A DNA stretch of 64,000 nucleotides from Bradyrhizobium sp. PSBB068 (GTDB taxonomy: Bacteria; Pseudomonadota; Alphaproteobacteria; Rhizobiales; Xanthobacteraceae): assembly GCA_016839165.1 (NCBI GenBank), contig CP069300.1:6458001-6522000 (forward strand), given 5' to 3'. Both the position numbers and the translations under genes were made by a program. Each line of letters opens with the position of its first letter. The first letter of the stretch is position 1. Under the pieces are notes generated by a model that saw only the letters and a list, made by a program, of their open reading frames with translations, was not told the origin of the DNA and ran no database searches. This document shows, piece after piece, positions 35,786 through 44,485 of the stretch.

Positions 35786-37864
35786 ATGCGACGGCGGGCG
35801 GCCTTCGGGCCACAGGGCCGCTTCCGCATCGTCCAGTTGCTGCGTGCGGTGCCGATCCGCTGGCGCATCCTTTCGATCGCGCTGCTCAATTCGGCGGTCG
35901 TGATCGTGCTCGCGGTGCTGATCTGGAACGGCTCGAAGGTGCTCGGCTCGGCCTGGGAGGATGTCCGCCAGGTGCGGGAATCCGACAAGATCCTGGCCAA
36001 GCTCGAAAGCGAGACCAGCCGGCTGCAGAACCTGATCCATCGCTACATCAACCAGCCGAGCCCGGACCTGTTCGCGGAAATCCTGCTGCTCCGCGAGGCC
36101 GTGCTCGGCACCTTGACCAACCGGGCCTCGACCGACCCGATGCTGTCGGGCTCGGTCGAGCAGCTCGAACGCGCCACCAGCCGCTTCCTCGACGGCTTCG
36201 GCGAATTGCGCACCTTGCAGACCAAGATCTCCAAGACCTATGACGAGCAGGTGCTGACGCCGACCAAGGACATGGCCGGGCTGTATTCGATCATCGAGGG
36301 CGCCACCGGCCATCGCGACGCGCTGATCTGGCCGGCGCTCGGCAAGTCGCGCGAGGCCTTCACCTCGCTGCTGGTCGCCGCCAACGCCTACTACCTCTCG
36401 CTGGCCTCCTCGTCGGCCGAGGAAGCCCGCCGCAACATCGATACGATCGAGAAGACGATCCCGGTCATGACCGATCTGGCCGAGAACGATCTGCAGCGCA
36501 TGGCGCTGGGCCGGCTCAAGGTCAAGACCGCCGAGCTGCGCGACGGCCTCGGCCAGCTCAGCGAGCAGCTCACCAACCGCACCGACCTGCTGCGCAACTC
36601 GATCGACGCCAGCCAGGCCGACGCGATCGGCGCGATCGACGATCTCTCGGTGAAGATGCGCCAGCGCGAGCAGAAGGCGCAGGGGACCTTCGACAAGACG
36701 CTGACGTCGATCTCGCGCCGGGTGCTGTCGATCGCGGTGATCTTCCTCGGCATCATCATGTCCGCCGGCGTGATGATCGCATTGTCGATCCGGCTGCCGC
36801 TGGCGCAGATCATGGCCGCGATGCGCAACATCACCTCTGGCGATCTCGACCGGCCGGTACAGGGCACGACGGCCAAGGACGAGGTCGGCGCCATGGCGCG
36901 TGCCGTCGAGGTGTTCCGCGAAAATGCGATCGCCAAGCGCAAGACCGAGGACGAGCTGCGCGCCGCCAAGGAGAAGGCCGAGAGCGCGCTGCTCGAGCTC
37001 AACGCCGCGCAGCAGAACCTGATCGATGCCGAACGTCTCGCCGCGCTCGGCGGCCTGGTCGCCGGCGTCGCCCACGAGGTCAACAACCCGATCGGCATCA
37101 GCCTGACGGTGGCCTCGAGCTTTGCCCGCCGCAGCGAGATCTTCGAGAGCGACCTTCGGACCGAGCCGCTGCGCCGCTCTAAGCTCGACGAATTCGTGCG
37201 CGCCTCACGTGACGCATCGCAGCAGCTGGTCGCGAACCTGCAACGCGCCGGCGAGCTGATCCAGTCGTTCAAGCAGGTCGCGGTCGACCGCTCGCATGCC
37301 GAGCGCCGCCAGTTTGCCTTGAGTGAAGCGACCGACCAGATCGTGGCGAGCCTGCGGCCGGTGCTGAAGAAGGCGGCGATCGCACTGTCGGTCGACGTGC
37401 CCGAGGGATTGCTGATCGACGGCTATCCCGGCGCCTATGGGCAGATCTTAACCAATCTTTTCCTCAACGCCGTCAATCATGCCTTCGCCGACGGCCGCTC
37501 CGGCAACATCACGATCTCGGCGCGCGGGCGCGGCGCCGACGATGTCGAGATCATCTTCGCTGACGACGGGGCCGGCATGACGCCGGACGTGCAGCGGCAG
37601 GCGTTCGACCCGTTCTTTACGACCCGCCGCAACGAAGGTGGTACGGGCCTCGGCCTCCACATCGTCTATAACCTCGTCACCCAGCAGCTCGGTGGACGCA
37701 TGATGCTGGAGTCAAGGGTAGGACAAGGCACCACTTTTCGCATTATCATGCCCAGGATCGCCAAGGGGGCTGCCATGGGGGCTGCCGAGGGCGAGCCCAC
37801 GATCACTGACGCAGCAGCCGACGGAACCAGTCAATGGCCGAACAGGACGATGTCCTCCAACTGA
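35786..37864 (+). CDS. membrane sensor histidine kinase linked to TRAP-type binding protein
   Basis: About 692 residues. TM1 is at ~29-48 (ILSIALLNSAVVIVLAVLIW), followed by a ~260-residue mostly helical periplasmic domain. TM2 is at ~312-335, a HAMP region follows (DLDRPVQGTTAKDEVGAMARAVEVF), then a coiled coil and the kinase core. The phospho-acceptor is His430 in VAGVAHEVNNPIG; the ATP lid shows NLFLNAVNHAF, DDGAGMTPD and GGTGLGLHIVYNLV. A large helical periplasmic domain next to a binding protein recalls TorS-TorT. The ATG 35786 follows GGACGGGACG; a TTG at 35759 is possible. It overlaps the next gene by 31 bases. Confidence 0.88.
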   Translation: MRRRAAFGPQGRFRIVQLLRAVPIRWRILSIALLNSAVVIVLAVLIWNGSKVLGSAWEDVRQVRESDKILAKLESETSRLQNLIHRYINQPSPDLFAEILLLREAVLGTLTNRASTDPMLSGSVEQLERATSRFLDGFGELRTLQTKISKTYDEQVLTPTKDMAGLYSIIEGATGHRDALIWPALGKSREAFTSLLVAANAYYLSLASSSAEEARRNIDTIEKTIPVMTDLAENDLQRMALGRLKVKTAELRDGLGQLSEQLTNRTDLLRNSIDASQADAIGAIDDLSVKMRQREQKAQGTFDKTLTSISRRVLSIAVIFLGIIMSAGVMIALSIRLPLAQIMAAMRNITSGDLDRPVQGTTAKDEVGAMARAVEVFRENAIAKRKTEDELRAAKEKAESALLELNAAQQNLIDAERLAALGGLVAGVAHEVNNPIGISLTVASSFARRSEIFESDLRTEPLRRSKLDEFVRASRDASQQLVANLQRAGELIQSFKQVAVDRSHAERRQFALSEATDQIVASLRPVLKKAAIALSVDVPEGLLIDGYPGAYGQILTNLFLNAVNHAFADGRSGNITISARGRGADDVEIIFADDGAGMTPDVQRQAFDPFFTTRRNEGGTGLGLHIVYNLVTQQLGGRMMLESRVGQGTTFRIIMPRIAKGAAMGAAEGEPTITDAAADGTSQWPNRTMSSN

Positions 37865-39579
37865 TCGACGACACCGAGAGCCCCCCGGAGGACTCGCCGG
37901 TACGGAAATGGAAGATCGCCGTGATCGACGACGATCACGCCGTTCATGAGGGCACCCGTTTCGCGCTGAGCGACTACAATCTGAACGGCGCAACGCTGGA
38001 GATCCTGTCGGCCTACTCTGCGGCCGAAGGCCGCACGCTGATGCGGGACAATCCCGACATCGCGGCCGTGCTGCTCGACGTCATCATGGAGACCGACGTC
38101 GCCGGCCTCGAGCTCGTCGAATACATCCGCAACGAGATCAAGAACGAGACCGTCCGCATCATCCTGCGCACCGGCCAGCCCGGCCAGGCGCCGGAACGGC
38201 GCGTCATCGTGCAGTACGACATCAACGACTACAAAGCGAAGACCGAGCTCACCGCCGACAAGCTGTTCACCTCGCTGACCGCGGCGCTGCGCAGCTATCA
38301 GCAGCTCGAGCGCATGGTGCAGACCAGGCGCGGGCTCGAGATCATCATCGACGCCGCCTCGACGCTGTACGATTTCAAGTCGATGCAGCGGCTGGCCGAG
38401 GGCGTGCTGACCCAGCTCGCCTCGCTGCTCAATGTCGATTGCGCCGGCATTCTGGTGCTGCGCGACGACGGCAACGCCGCCGCATGCGATTTCTCGGTGC
38501 TGGCCTGCTCGGGCTGCTACAGCCGCTTCATCGGCACCACGTCATCGAGAGCGCTCGACGCCGACCTCAGGCACATGGTGGAAGAGGCCTTCCAGCGCCG
38601 AAAGAACGAGTTCGCCGACCATCGCAGCGTGCTCTATTCGCGCACCGGCTCTGGCCGCGAGGTCGTGGTGTTGCTGCAGGCCGAGCGCCAGCTCTCCGAC
38701 ACCGACCGCGCGCTGGTCGAAATCTTCTCGAGCCGGCTCTCGATCGCGTTCGACAACGTGATCCTCTACCAGCAGCTGCACGAGGCCAACACCCAGCTCG
38801 AGGACCGCGTCGCGCAGCGCACCCGCGCGCTGATGCAGGCCAACCGGCGGCTGTCGGCGCAATGGCTGCGGCTGCAGCGCGCCAACGGCTTCAAGAACGA
38901 GATCCTCGGCACCGTCGCCCACGATTTGAAGAATCCGCTCGGCGTGATCCTCGGCCGAACCGAGATGCTGACCGAATTGATCGGCGCCGGCTCGCCGAAG
39001 GAAAACGTCACCGCGCAGGTCGAGCACATCCGCGATGCGACCAAGCGGCTGACCTCGATGGTCGACCACCTGATCTCGGATGCGATGGCCGACGCGTTCG
39101 ACATCACGATCCGCCGCGAGCCGGTCGATGTCGCAGCCCTGGTCAACGAGGTTACCGAGGCCAATCTGCCCTCGGCCGTCAACAAGCAGCAGAGCATTTC
39201 GGTCTCGGGGCCGCAGCACTTCGTCACGATGTGCGACGCCGACCGGATCCGCGAGGCGATCGACAACCTGGTCAGCAACGCCATCAAATATTCGCCGATA
39301 GGCGGCAAGATCACGGTCGCGGTCAGCCACGAGGGCGAAGACACCGTGATCCGGATCTCCGACCAGGGGCCCGGCCTCAGCCCGGAGGATCTCGGCCGGC
39401 TGTTCGGCCGGTTCCAGCGGCTGTCGGCCAAGCCGACCGCGGGCGAGAGTTCGACCGGCCTCGGCCTTTCCATCGTCAAGCGCATCATCGACATGCATGG
39501 CGGCCATGTGACCGCCCAGAGCCCGGGCCCCGGACAGGGGTCGACCTTTACGGTTACACTCCCGGCGACAGAGACATGA
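37834..39579 (+). CDS. receiver-DUF3369-histidine kinase hybrid
   Basis: 581 residues, soluble. The N-terminal receiver (KIAVIDDDHAVHEGTRFAL) has phospho-acceptor Asp82 (VLLDVIME) and a lysine in NDYKAKTEL. DUF3369 (~165-310, LYDFKSMQRLAEGVLTQLAS) follows, then a coiled coil, a HisKA with His363 (GTVAHDLKNPLGVILGR) and an HATPase domain (NLVSNAIKYSPIGG, DQGPGLSPEDLGRLF, STGLGLSIVKRII). DUF3369 is more often seen fused to HD-GYP; fusion to a kinase suggests a phosphorelay middle step between the membrane kinase and the OmpR-type regulator. Translation is coupled to both neighbours by overlap. Confidence 0.9.
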   Translation: MAEQDDVLQLIDDTESPPEDSPVRKWKIAVIDDDHAVHEGTRFALSDYNLNGATLEILSAYSAAEGRTLMRDNPDIAAVLLDVIMETDVAGLELVEYIRNEIKNETVRIILRTGQPGQAPERRVIVQYDINDYKAKTELTADKLFTSLTAALRSYQQLERMVQTRRGLEIIIDAASTLYDFKSMQRLAEGVLTQLASLLNVDCAGILVLRDDGNAAACDFSVLACSGCYSRFIGTTSSRALDADLRHMVEEAFQRRKNEFADHRSVLYSRTGSGREVVVLLQAERQLSDTDRALVEIFSSRLSIAFDNVILYQQLHEANTQLEDRVAQRTRALMQANRRLSAQWLRLQRANGFKNEILGTVAHDLKNPLGVILGRTEMLTELIGAGSPKENVTAQVEHIRDATKRLTSMVDHLISDAMADAFDITIRREPVDVAALVNEVTEANLPSAVNKQQSISVSGPQHFVTMCDADRIREAIDNLVSNAIKYSPIGGKITVAVSHEGEDTVIRISDQGPGLSPEDLGRLFGRFQRLSAKPTAGESSTGLGLSIVKRIIDMHGGHVTAQSPGPGQGSTFTVTLPATET

Positions 39580-40313
39580 ACCAGAACCCGCATATCTTCA
39601 TCGTCGACGACGAGGCGCCGGCCCGCGAGATGGTCGGCGATTACCTCAAGATGCACGGCTTCGGCGTGACGCTGTGCGATGGCGGCAAGAGCCTGCGCAA
39701 GGAGATCGAGAGCAGCACGCCCGATCTCGTGGTGCTGGACCTCAACATGCCCGAGGAAGACGGGCTGTCGATCATTCGCGACCTCAAGAGCAAGATCAAC
39801 GTCCCCGTCATCATGCTGACAGCTACTGCCAGCCCGATCGACCGGGTGGTCGGGCTCGAGATCGGAGCCGACGATTACGTGGCCAAACCCTGCGAGCTGC
39901 GAGAGCTGATGGCGCGCATCCGCTCGGTGCTGCGCCGGAGCGGGCCGGCCAAGTCTGCCGCGCCGGAACCGGCGAGCGCGAAGGCCGAGAAGGAGCAATT
40001 GGTGCGGTTCGGCACCAAATGGCTCGATCTCGAGGCCCAGGCGCTACGCGACGACGAAGGCAACGAGCATCCGCTGACCGCCTCCGAATTCGGCCTGCTG
40101 AAGGTGTTCGCGGCCAATCCGAAGCGGGTCTTGTCGCGCGAGCGGCTGCTGGAACTCGCCAATGCCCGCGATGCGGAAGCCTTCGACCGCGCCGTCGACC
40201 TGCGCATCATGCGCATCCGCCGCAAGATCGAGTTCGATCCGACCAAGCCATCGGTGATCCGCACCATCCGCGGCGGCGGCTACCTGTTCTCGCCGACCGG
40301 GGACAAGGCGTAG
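39576..40313 (+). CDS. OmpR-family response regulator, output of the sensory operon
   Basis: 245 residues. The receiver (IFIVDDEAPAREMVGDYLKM) has Asp55 in VVLDLNMPEEDGL and a lysine in DDYVAKPCELREL. The C-terminal winged helix (HPLTASEFGLLKVFAANPKR, VLSRERLLELANARDAEAFDRAVDLRIMRIRRKIE, VIRTIRGGGYLF) binds DNA. The ATG overlaps the TGA of the hybrid kinase (ATGA), so the three signalling genes are coupled. Its target genes are unknown; the divergent UgpB-type gene is a candidate. Confidence 0.93.
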   Translation: MNQNPHIFIVDDEAPAREMVGDYLKMHGFGVTLCDGGKSLRKEIESSTPDLVVLDLNMPEEDGLSIIRDLKSKINVPVIMLTATASPIDRVVGLEIGADDYVAKPCELRELMARIRSVLRRSGPAKSAAPEPASAKAEKEQLVRFGTKWLDLEAQALRDDEGNEHPLTASEFGLLKVFAANPKRVLSRERLLELANARDAEAFDRAVDLRIMRIRRKIEFDPTKPSVIRTIRGGGYLFSPTGDKA

Positions 40314-40340
40314 CGTCGCGAAAATTATCCCGCCTCTCAA

Positions 40341-40368
40341 TGTCGTCCTGGCCTTCGCCAGGACGACA
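40341..40368. terminator. perfect hairpin after the response regulator gene
   Basis: TGTCGTCCTGGC-TTC-type loop-GCCAGGACGACA, with 12-base perfect arms, 28 bases past the stop. It is a single arm of the family A repeat. Only AA follows, so it is not a classical T-run terminator, but it would stop or protect the transcript 3' end. Confidence 0.55.
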
Positions 40369-40442
40369 AATCGTTGTGTGGCAAGAGCGAATTCATCGAC
40401 ACAAAGGCTGTCAATCCGCGCAAAAATCCCTAAGTTTCGGCC

Positions 40443-43400
40443 ATGCCGAAAACAGCCTCCAAAGACCCCGCGAAGCCCACCCCGAACACCGCCCCGAAGC
40501 CCGTCGCCGCCAAACCGGTTGCAAGCAGGGCGGCGGCGAAGGGCGACCATATCTTTCTGGTCGACGGCTCGGGCTACATCTTCCGCGCCTATCACGCGCT
40601 GCCGCCGCTCAACCGCAAGTCCGACGGGCTGCAGGTCAACGCCGTGCTCGGCTTCTGCAACATGCTGTGGAAGCTGCTGCGCGACATGCCCGAGGACAAC
40701 CGGCCGACCCATCTGGCGATCATCTTCGACAAGTCGGAGATCACGTTCCGCAACAAGCTCTATCCGGACTACAAGGCGCACCGGCCGCCGGCGCCGGACG
40801 ATCTGATCCCGCAATTCGCGCTGATCCGCGAAGCGGTGCGCGCCTTCGACCTGCCCTGCCTCGAGCAGGCCGGCTTCGAGGCCGACGATCTGATCGCGAC
40901 CTATGCGCGGCTCGCGACCGAACGCGGCGCGACCACGACCATCGTCTCGTCAGACAAGGACCTGATGCAGCTCGTCACCGACAAGGTCGTGATGTACGAC
41001 ACGATGAAGGATCGCCGCATCGGCATCCCGGAGGTGATCGAGAAATTCGGTGTGCCGCCGGAGAAGGTGGTCGAGGTGCAGGCGCTGGCCGGCGATTCCA
41101 CCGACAACGTGCCCGGCGTGCCCGGCATCGGCATCAAGACCGCAGCGCAGCTGATCATCGAGTATGGCGATCTCGATCAGCTGCTGTTCCGAGCCACCGA
41201 GATCAAGCAGCCGAAGCGGCGCGAGGCGCTGCTCGAGAATGCCGAGAAGGCGCGGATCTCGCGCCAGCTGGTGCTGCTCGACGACAAGGTCGACCTCGAG
41301 GTGCCGCTCGACGACCTCGCAGTGCATGAGCCGGACTCGCGCCGGCTGATCGCCTTCCTCAAGGCGATGGAGTTCACCACCCTCACCCGTCGCGTCGCCG
41401 ACTATGCGCAGATCGATCCCGCCAATGTCGACGCCGACGCGAGCAACAAGAGCGGCGCGAGCACGAAATCCGCTGCGGCCGACGGGCCTGCCAAGGCGGC
41501 CGGCTCGTCCGGCGATCTCTTTGCAAGCCCCGCCCCGACTGCAAAGAGTGGCAGCAAGGGCGACAAGTCCTCGAGTTTCAAGGGCACGCCGGCCGCGCTG
41601 ACCGAGGCGCATGCGGACGCGATGCGGAAGCTGCCGTTCGATCGCAGCAAGTACCAGACGATCCGCAGCATCGAGGCGCTGCAGGCCTGGATCGCCCGCG
41701 TGCCCGACGTCGGTCATTTCGCGATCGAGGTGATGAGCGACCAGATTGATCCGATGCAGGCGGAGATTTCCGGCATCGCGCTCGCGCTCGCCGCCGGCGA
41801 TGCCGGTTACGTCCCGCTCGGCCACAAGCAGGCCGGCGGCGGCGCCGGGCTGTTCGATGCCGGACTGGCGCCCGACCAGATCAAGGCTTCAGACGCGCTC
41901 GCGGCACTCAAGCCGCTGCTGGAGTCCCCGGGGCTTCTCAAGGTCGGCTTCAACGTCAAGTTCGCAAGCGTGCTGCTGGCGCAACACGGCATCACCCTGC
42001 GCAATACCGACGATGCGCAGCTGATGTCATACGCGCTCGATGCCGGCCGCGGCTCGCACGCGCTGGAAGCGCTCGCCGAGCGCTCGTTCGGCCATGCCAT
42101 GATCGCCTATGGCGCGCTGGTCGGCAGCGGCAAGGGCAAGCTCACCTTCGACCAGGTCACCATCGACAGGGCGACCGAATATTCGGCCGAGAGCGCCGAT
42201 GCGACCTTGCGGCTGTGGCGTATCCTCAAGCCGCGCCTGGTCGCCGACCGCATGGGGACCGTCTACGAGACGCTGGAGCGGCCGCTGGTCGCGGTGCTGG
42301 CGCGAATGGAGCGCCGCGGCATCTCGATCGACCGCCAGGTGCTGTCGCGGCTGTCGGGGGATTTCGCCCAGACTGCCGCACGCGTGGAAGCCGAGATCCA
42401 GGAGATCGCCGGCGAGCCGGTCAATGTCGGCAGCCCCAAGCAGATCGGCGACATCCTGTTCGGCAAGATGGGATTGTCCGGCGGCACCAAAACCAAGACC
42501 GGCGCGTGGTCCACGACCGCGCAGGTGCTCGACGACCTCGCCGAGCAGGGCCACGCGCTGCCGAGCAAGATCCTGGAGTGGCGCCAGGTCTCCAAGCTGA
42601 AGTCGACCTACACCGACGCGCTGCCGACCTATGTCAACCCGCAGACCCATCGCGTGCACACCACCTACGCGCTGGCCGCGACCACCACGGGGCGGCTGTC
42701 GTCGAACGAGCCGAACTTGCAGAACATCCCGGTTCGCACCGAGGACGGCCGCAAGATCCGCCGCGCCTTCATCGCGACGCCCGGGCACAAGCTGGTGTCG
42801 GCGGACTACTCGCAGATCGAATTGCGGCTGCTTGCGGAGATCGCCGACGTGCCGGTGCTGCGCCAGGCGTTCCGCGACGGGCTCGACATTCACGCGATGA
42901 CCGCCTCCGAAATGTTCGGCGTGCCGATCAAGGACATGCCGAGCGAGGTGCGGCGCCGTGCCAAGGCGATCAATTTCGGCATCATCTACGGCATCTCGGC
43001 GTTCGGCCTCGCCAACCAGCTCGGCATCGCCCGCGAGGAAGCCTCGGCCTACATCAAGAAGTATTTCGAGCGCTTCCCGGGCATCCGCGCCTATATGGAC
43101 GAGACCAAGGAGTTCTGCCGCAGGAACGGCTACGTCACCACGCTGTTCGGCCGCAAAATGTACTACCCCGAGATCAAGGCATCGAACGCCTCGCACCGGG
43201 CCTTCAACGAGCGCGCCGCGATCAACGCGCGCTTGCAAGGCACCGCGGCCGACATCATCCGCCGCGCCATGATCCGGGTCGAGGACGCGCTCGCCGAGAA
43301 GAAGCTCTCGGCGCAGATGCTCTTGCAGGTGCATGACGAACTGATCTTCGAGGTGCCCGACAACGAGGTCGCGGCGACGCTGCCGGTGGTGCAGAAGGTG

Positions 43401-43490
43401 ATGCAGGACGCGCCGTTCCCGGCCGTGATCCTGTCGCTGCCGCTCCAGGTCGATGCCCGCGCCGCCAACAATTGGGACGAGGCGCATTAG
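40443..43490 (+). CDS. polA: DNA polymerase I with degenerate proofreading domain
   Basis: 1015 residues. The 5' nuclease (1-~300: LVDGSGYIFRAYHALPPL, GFEADDLIATYA, GDSTDNVPGVPGIGIKTAAQ) and the polymerase (motif A VSADYSQIELRLLAEI, motif B RRRAKAINFGIIYG, motif C LLQVHDELIFEV) look intact. The middle 3'-5' exonuclease has lost its metal ligands. ExoI reads FAIEV, with Ala427 for the Asp of DTE; ExoII reads KFASV, with Ala508 for Asp; ExoIII reads YSAESAD, with Ser584 for Asp. Only the ExoI Glu429 and ExoIII Tyr580 remain. Proofreading is therefore predicted to be absent. A ~70-residue low-complexity linker precedes this domain. Confidence 0.95.
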   Translation: MPKTASKDPAKPTPNTAPKPVAAKPVASRAAAKGDHIFLVDGSGYIFRAYHALPPLNRKSDGLQVNAVLGFCNMLWKLLRDMPEDNRPTHLAIIFDKSEITFRNKLYPDYKAHRPPAPDDLIPQFALIREAVRAFDLPCLEQAGFEADDLIATYARLATERGATTTIVSSDKDLMQLVTDKVVMYDTMKDRRIGIPEVIEKFGVPPEKVVEVQALAGDSTDNVPGVPGIGIKTAAQLIIEYGDLDQLLFRATEIKQPKRREALLENAEKARISRQLVLLDDKVDLEVPLDDLAVHEPDSRRLIAFLKAMEFTTLTRRVADYAQIDPANVDADASNKSGASTKSAAADGPAKAAGSSGDLFASPAPTAKSGSKGDKSSSFKGTPAALTEAHADAMRKLPFDRSKYQTIRSIEALQAWIARVPDVGHFAIEVMSDQIDPMQAEISGIALALAAGDAGYVPLGHKQAGGGAGLFDAGLAPDQIKASDALAALKPLLESPGLLKVGFNVKFASVLLAQHGITLRNTDDAQLMSYALDAGRGSHALEALAERSFGHAMIAYGALVGSGKGKLTFDQVTIDRATEYSAESADATLRLWRILKPRLVADRMGTVYETLERPLVAVLARMERRGISIDRQVLSRLSGDFAQTAARVEAEIQEIAGEPVNVGSPKQIGDILFGKMGLSGGTKTKTGAWSTTAQVLDDLAEQGHALPSKILEWRQVSKLKSTYTDALPTYVNPQTHRVHTTYALAATTTGRLSSNEPNLQNIPVRTEDGRKIRRAFIATPGHKLVSADYSQIELRLLAEIADVPVLRQAFRDGLDIHAMTASEMFGVPIKDMPSEVRRRAKAINFGIIYGISAFGLANQLGIAREEASAYIKKYFERFPGIRAYMDETKEFCRRNGYVTTLFGRKMYYPEIKASNASHRAFNERAAINARLQGTAADIIRRAMIRVEDALAEKKLSAQMLLQVHDELIFEVPDNEVAATLPVVQKVMQDAPFPAVILSLPLQVDARAANNWDEAH

Positions 43491-43513
43491 AGTCTACCTT
43501 GCCTCGGCCTCAT

Positions 43514-43620
43514 CGTCATTCCGGAGATCGCCGAAGGCGAGAGCCCGGAATCCATTCATCCGCACGTTATGTGGCCCGATGGATTCCGGGCTCGTGCTTC
43601 GCACGCCCCGGAATGACGGC
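43514..43620. repeat. family C palindromic doublet
   Basis: GTCATTCCGGAGATCGCCGA...GAGCCCGGAATCCAT faces ATGGATTCCGGGCTCGTGC...CGCCCCGGAATGACGGC (right arm from about 43578). It is the second copy of the family seen at 23119-23266 and lies just after polA. Confidence 0.8.
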
Positions 43621-43727
43621 GAGAGATCGGGGAGAGCTGCAATCCACATTGCTCCGAGAGCAATTCCAGCATGGCCGCGCGGCGGATGACGCGCTAGAAG
43701 TGCGTGCATCCCCTCGCGAGACCCATC

Positions 43728-44363
43728 ATGCCCCACACATCCGCGTTGCTCGGCTTTGCGCTCGTCTGCCTCGGCATGGTGCTGACGCCGGGACCGAACA
43801 TGATGTACCTGATCTCGCGCTCGATCACGCAGGGGCCGGCGGCCGGCATCGTCTCGCTCGGCGGCGTCGCGCTCGGCTTCGTGTTCTACATGCTGTGCGC
43901 AGCGTTCGGCATCACTGCACTCTTGTTCGCGATCCCCTACGCTTATGACGCGCTGCGCTTCGCCGGTGCGGCCTATCTGCTCTGGCTGGCATGGCAGGCC
44001 GTGAGGCCCGGCGGCCGCTCGCCGTTCCAGGTCAAGGCGATGAAGGTCGACGGCCCGCGCAAATTGTTCGCAATGGGCTTCCTCACCAATCTGCTGAATC
44101 CGAAGATCGCGATGCTCTATCTGGCGCTGCTGCCGCAGTTCATCGATCCCGCCGGCGGCAGCGTGCTGACGCAGTCGCTCGCGCTCGGCTCGATCCAGAT
44201 CGTGATCAGCGTCAGCGTCAACGCGATGATCGCGCTCGCCGCCGGCTCGATCGCGGTGTTCCTCGGCACCCGCCCGACCTGGCTCCTGGTGCAGCGCTGG
44301 CTGATGGGCACCGTGCTCGCAGGGCTTGCGATGAAGATGGCGCTTGAAGCGCGGCGGGCCTAA
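43728..44363 (+). CDS. LysE-family amino acid/metabolite exporter
   Basis: About 211 residues, the usual LysE/RhtB length. The signature GMVLTPGPNMMYLISRSITQG is in helix 1 and GFLTNLLNPKIAMLYLALLPQFI mid-protein. Six hydrophobic segments are expected. The start at 43728 fits the family N-terminus better than an upstream GTG at 43704. The substrate is not predictable (amino acids or lactones in relatives). It is a single-gene unit. Confidence 0.9.
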   Translation: MPHTSALLGFALVCLGMVLTPGPNMMYLISRSITQGPAAGIVSLGGVALGFVFYMLCAAFGITALLFAIPYAYDALRFAGAAYLLWLAWQAVRPGGRSPFQVKAMKVDGPRKLFAMGFLTNLLNPKIAMLYLALLPQFIDPAGGSVLTQSLALGSIQIVISVSVNAMIALAAGSIAVFLGTRPTWLLVQRWLMGTVLAGLAMKMALEARRA

Positions 44364-44485
44364 TAAGTACCCTCTCCCCTTGTGGGAGAGGATGGCACAA
44401 TCGAGCGGAGCGAGATGAAGCCGGGTGAGTTTGCATCCGCGGAGAGAACTCCCTCATCCGGCTCGCATCTTTCGGACGCGGCGGA

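Noticed and set aside
42027..43487. 486-codon minus-strand frame opposite polA
   Set aside because: Shadow of the polymerase domain coding strand.
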